Notes under the pieces: generated by a model | Told to the model about the DNA's origin: nothing | The model's database searches: none | Seen by the model: only the letters and a program-made list of their open reading frames with translations | Source of the DNA: Myxococcales bacterium | GTDB lineage: Bacteria > Myxococcota_A > Bradymonadia > UBA7976 > UBA1532 | DNA: 64,000 bases | NCBI GenBank assembly: GCA_020633555.1 | Contig: JACKDL010000005.1 | Location: 62,001 to 126,000 of the forward strand | Reading direction: 5' to 3' | Made by a program: the position numbers and the translations under genes | Part shown: in pieces, positions 62,367 to 64,000 of the stretch | Layout of the letters: each line of letters opens with the position of its first letter | Position numbering within the stretch: position 1 is the stretch's first letter

Positions 62367-64000
62367 ATGAAGCGTGGCTGGAGGTTGCTGAGGATCGCGC
62401 TGCTGATGAGCGCGGTGGGGCTGGTGCTGCCGGCCTGTGATGACGGGGAGAACAACCCGGGCACCGCGGACGGCGGGGCCGGGGGGGCTGGCGGCCAGGG
62501 GATCGACGGCGGCGCCGGCGGTGCTGGTGGCATGGGCGGCGCGGGCGGCCAGGGTGGCGCCGGCGGTGCCGGTGGCATGGGCGGCGCAGGCGGTGAAGGC
62601 GGCGCAGGCGGTGAAGGCGGCATGGGCGGCATGGGCGGCGCGGCGGTGGCGGCCGGCGGCGCTGGCGGGCTGCCAGGCGCTGGCGGTGCCGGTGGCATGG
62701 GCGGCGCAGGCGGCCAGGGTGGCGCTGGCGGTGCCGGTGGCGCGGGCGGCCGGGTGGCGCTGGCGGTGCCGGTGGCGCGGGCGGGCCAGGTGGGCCTGTG
62801 CCGGTGGCATGGGCGGCGCTGGCGGTGCCGGTGGCATGGGTGGCGAAGGCGGCGCCGGTGGCATGGGTGGCGGAGGCGGCGCCGGTGGCATGGGCGGCGA
62901 AGGCGGCGCCGGTGGCATGGGCGGCGAAGGCGGCGCCGGTGGCATGGGCGGCGAAGGCGGCGCCGGGGGCATGGGCGGCATGATCCCCGAGTGCGAGCTC
63001 GACGGGGACTGCGATCCCGGGCAGGTGTGCGCGGCCGGCGTCTGTGTGCCGGCCCCGCCGGCCTGCGCGGTGGACGCGGACTGTGACGCGGGCCAGGTCT
63101 GCCAGGACGGCGCCTGCGCCGACGCGCCGCTGCCGACCCTGCGGGCCCTGCTCGAGGCCGACGGCAGCTTCACCATTCTGCTGACGGCCATCGACGCCGC
63201 CGGCCTGGCGGCGGCCATCGACGAGCCGGGCGCCATCACCCTGTTCGCCCCGCCCGACGCGGCCTTCGAGGCCCTGGAGGCGGCCAACCCCGGCATCATC
63301 GAGGGGCTGCTGGCCGATCCGGCGGCGCTGGCCCGCGTGCTGACCCACCACGTGGTGGGCGAGGCGCTGGACGCCGCGGCCGTGGTGGCCCGCGACCGGC
63401 TGCCCACCCTGGCGGACACCACCCTGAGCGTCGAGGTGCGCGGCCCGCTGGTGTTCGTCGCCGGCGTGGAGCTGCTGGCGGTGGACGGCCTGGCCAGCAA
63501 CGGCGTCGCCCACGTGGTCCAGGCGGTGCTGCTGCCCCCGACGGCCTGTGCCGAGGCGGCCGACTGCGCCGAGGGGCAGGTGTGCAACGCCGGCCAGTGC
63601 GAGGCGCCGGCGCCCCCCGGGACCCTCATCGCTGAGCTGCGCGCCGCCGGGACCTTCCAGACCCTGCTGGCGGCCATCGACGCCGCGGGGCTGACCGTGG
63701 TGCTGGAGCAGCCCGGCCCCTTCACCGTGTTCGCCCCCACCGATGACGCCTTCGCGGCGCTCGAGGCGGCCAACCCGGGCACCATCGACGCCCTGCTGGC
63801 GGACATCCCCGCCTTGACCAACGTGCTGCTGTACCACGTGCTGCCGAGCCTGGTGGCCTCGCCCGAGGTGGTGGCGGCCGAGGCGCTGATCTCCATCTCC
63901 AACCAGCCGATCCCGGTGCTCGTGGACGGCGACGCGGTGAGCGTCGCGGGCGCCCCGGTGGCCGCGGTGGACGCGCCGGCCTTCAACGGCACCTACCACA
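62367..64000 (+). CDS. Fasciclin-domain lipoprotein, frame-disrupted in its repeat and 3'-partial
   Basis: The start (ATG at 62367 after AGGGGAG) encodes a lipobox signal (SAVGLVLPAC) and a GGAGGMGG linker. The frame is lost within the linker near 62755, where one unit lacks a base. The C-terminal part continues in another frame from about 62820: GEGGAGGMGGMIPECELDGD, two short Cys motifs, a complete FAS1 domain (LPTLRALLEADGSFTILL, ITLFAPPDAAFEAL) and a second one cut by the window end. FAS1 domains mediate adhesion. If the sequence is right, the gene is broken or slips; if a base is missing by error, it is one intact surface lipoprotein. Confidence 0.75.
62500..62980 (+). repeat. Gly/Ala/Met/Glu coding repeat (GGAGGMGGEG) with frame change
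   Basis: The array is built from GGCGGCGCCGGTGGCATG-like units. Unit length breaks occur near 62753-62800, so the reading phase before and after does not match. Confidence 0.8.

Overview
The window is very GC-rich DNA whose genes point to a myxobacterium-like member of the Myxococcota. The evidence is several secreted proteins ending in a Cys / hydrophobic / poly-Arg tail of the MYXO-CTERM type, many lipoproteins, a surface protein with MopE-like DDDCDG repeats, an FHA-coupled sigma-54 regulator, a kinase-like membrane protein, and dense translational coupling. I saw no rRNA, tRNA, CRISPR array, insertion sequence or prophage. Both ends cut through genes.

Layout. 0-3.6 kb: a VIT-VWA protein (5'-partial) and an exported beta-propeller. 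3.6-7.3 kb: an RtcR-like (CARF plus sigma-54 AAA+) activator divergent from rtcB2 and prfH, with three inverted repeats and a well-formed -24/-12 promoter between them. 7.3-14.5 kb: a 1616-residue lipoprotein, a small lipoprotein and a FadL-type outer-membrane protein. 14.5-18 kb: holB, a small basic ORF and metG. 18-22 kb: a hypothetical gene, a lipid-anchored PGRP amidase, a DedA-like protein and a DUF420 protein. 22.3-29.1 kb: one giant gene for a 2263-residue amphipathic-helix protein with an embedded OmpA-like domain and a long repeat tail. 29-43.6 kb: housekeeping and signalling genes (gcvP, a GGDEF sensor, acs, an FHA/sigma-54 regulator, a PilB/GspE ATPase, gpsA, prmC, a TerB-like protein). 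44-54 kb: Cys-rich and beta-helical exported proteins mixed with yhbY, a YciO/YrdC protein, a cupin that appears to start at CTG, and a PLA2-like enzyme. 54.1-55.6 kb: non-coding DNA with about 300-bp tandem repeats full of nested palindromes. 55.6-64 kb: a coiled-coil protein, sufE, rpsD, a subtilase, a HmuY-like lipoprotein, a putative metalloprotease, a Cdd1-like protein and a fasciclin lipoprotein that leaves the window.

The most coherent system is the 3.6-7.3 kb module. RtcB2 is an RNA ligase and PrfH a release-factor-like ribosome rescue protein; the pair is known to rescue and repair ribosomes cut in the 16S decoding centre. Here they lie behind a sigma-54 promoter, with a palindrome cluster at the usual upstream-activator distance and a divergent CARF-domain activator. 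This suggests a switch that senses a nucleotide or RNA-damage signal and turns on ribosome repair.

Two genes with Gly-rich repeats (the giant gene and the fasciclin lipoprotein) change reading frame inside the repeats. This is either sequence or assembly error, or repeat slippage; I cannot tell which from one sequence.
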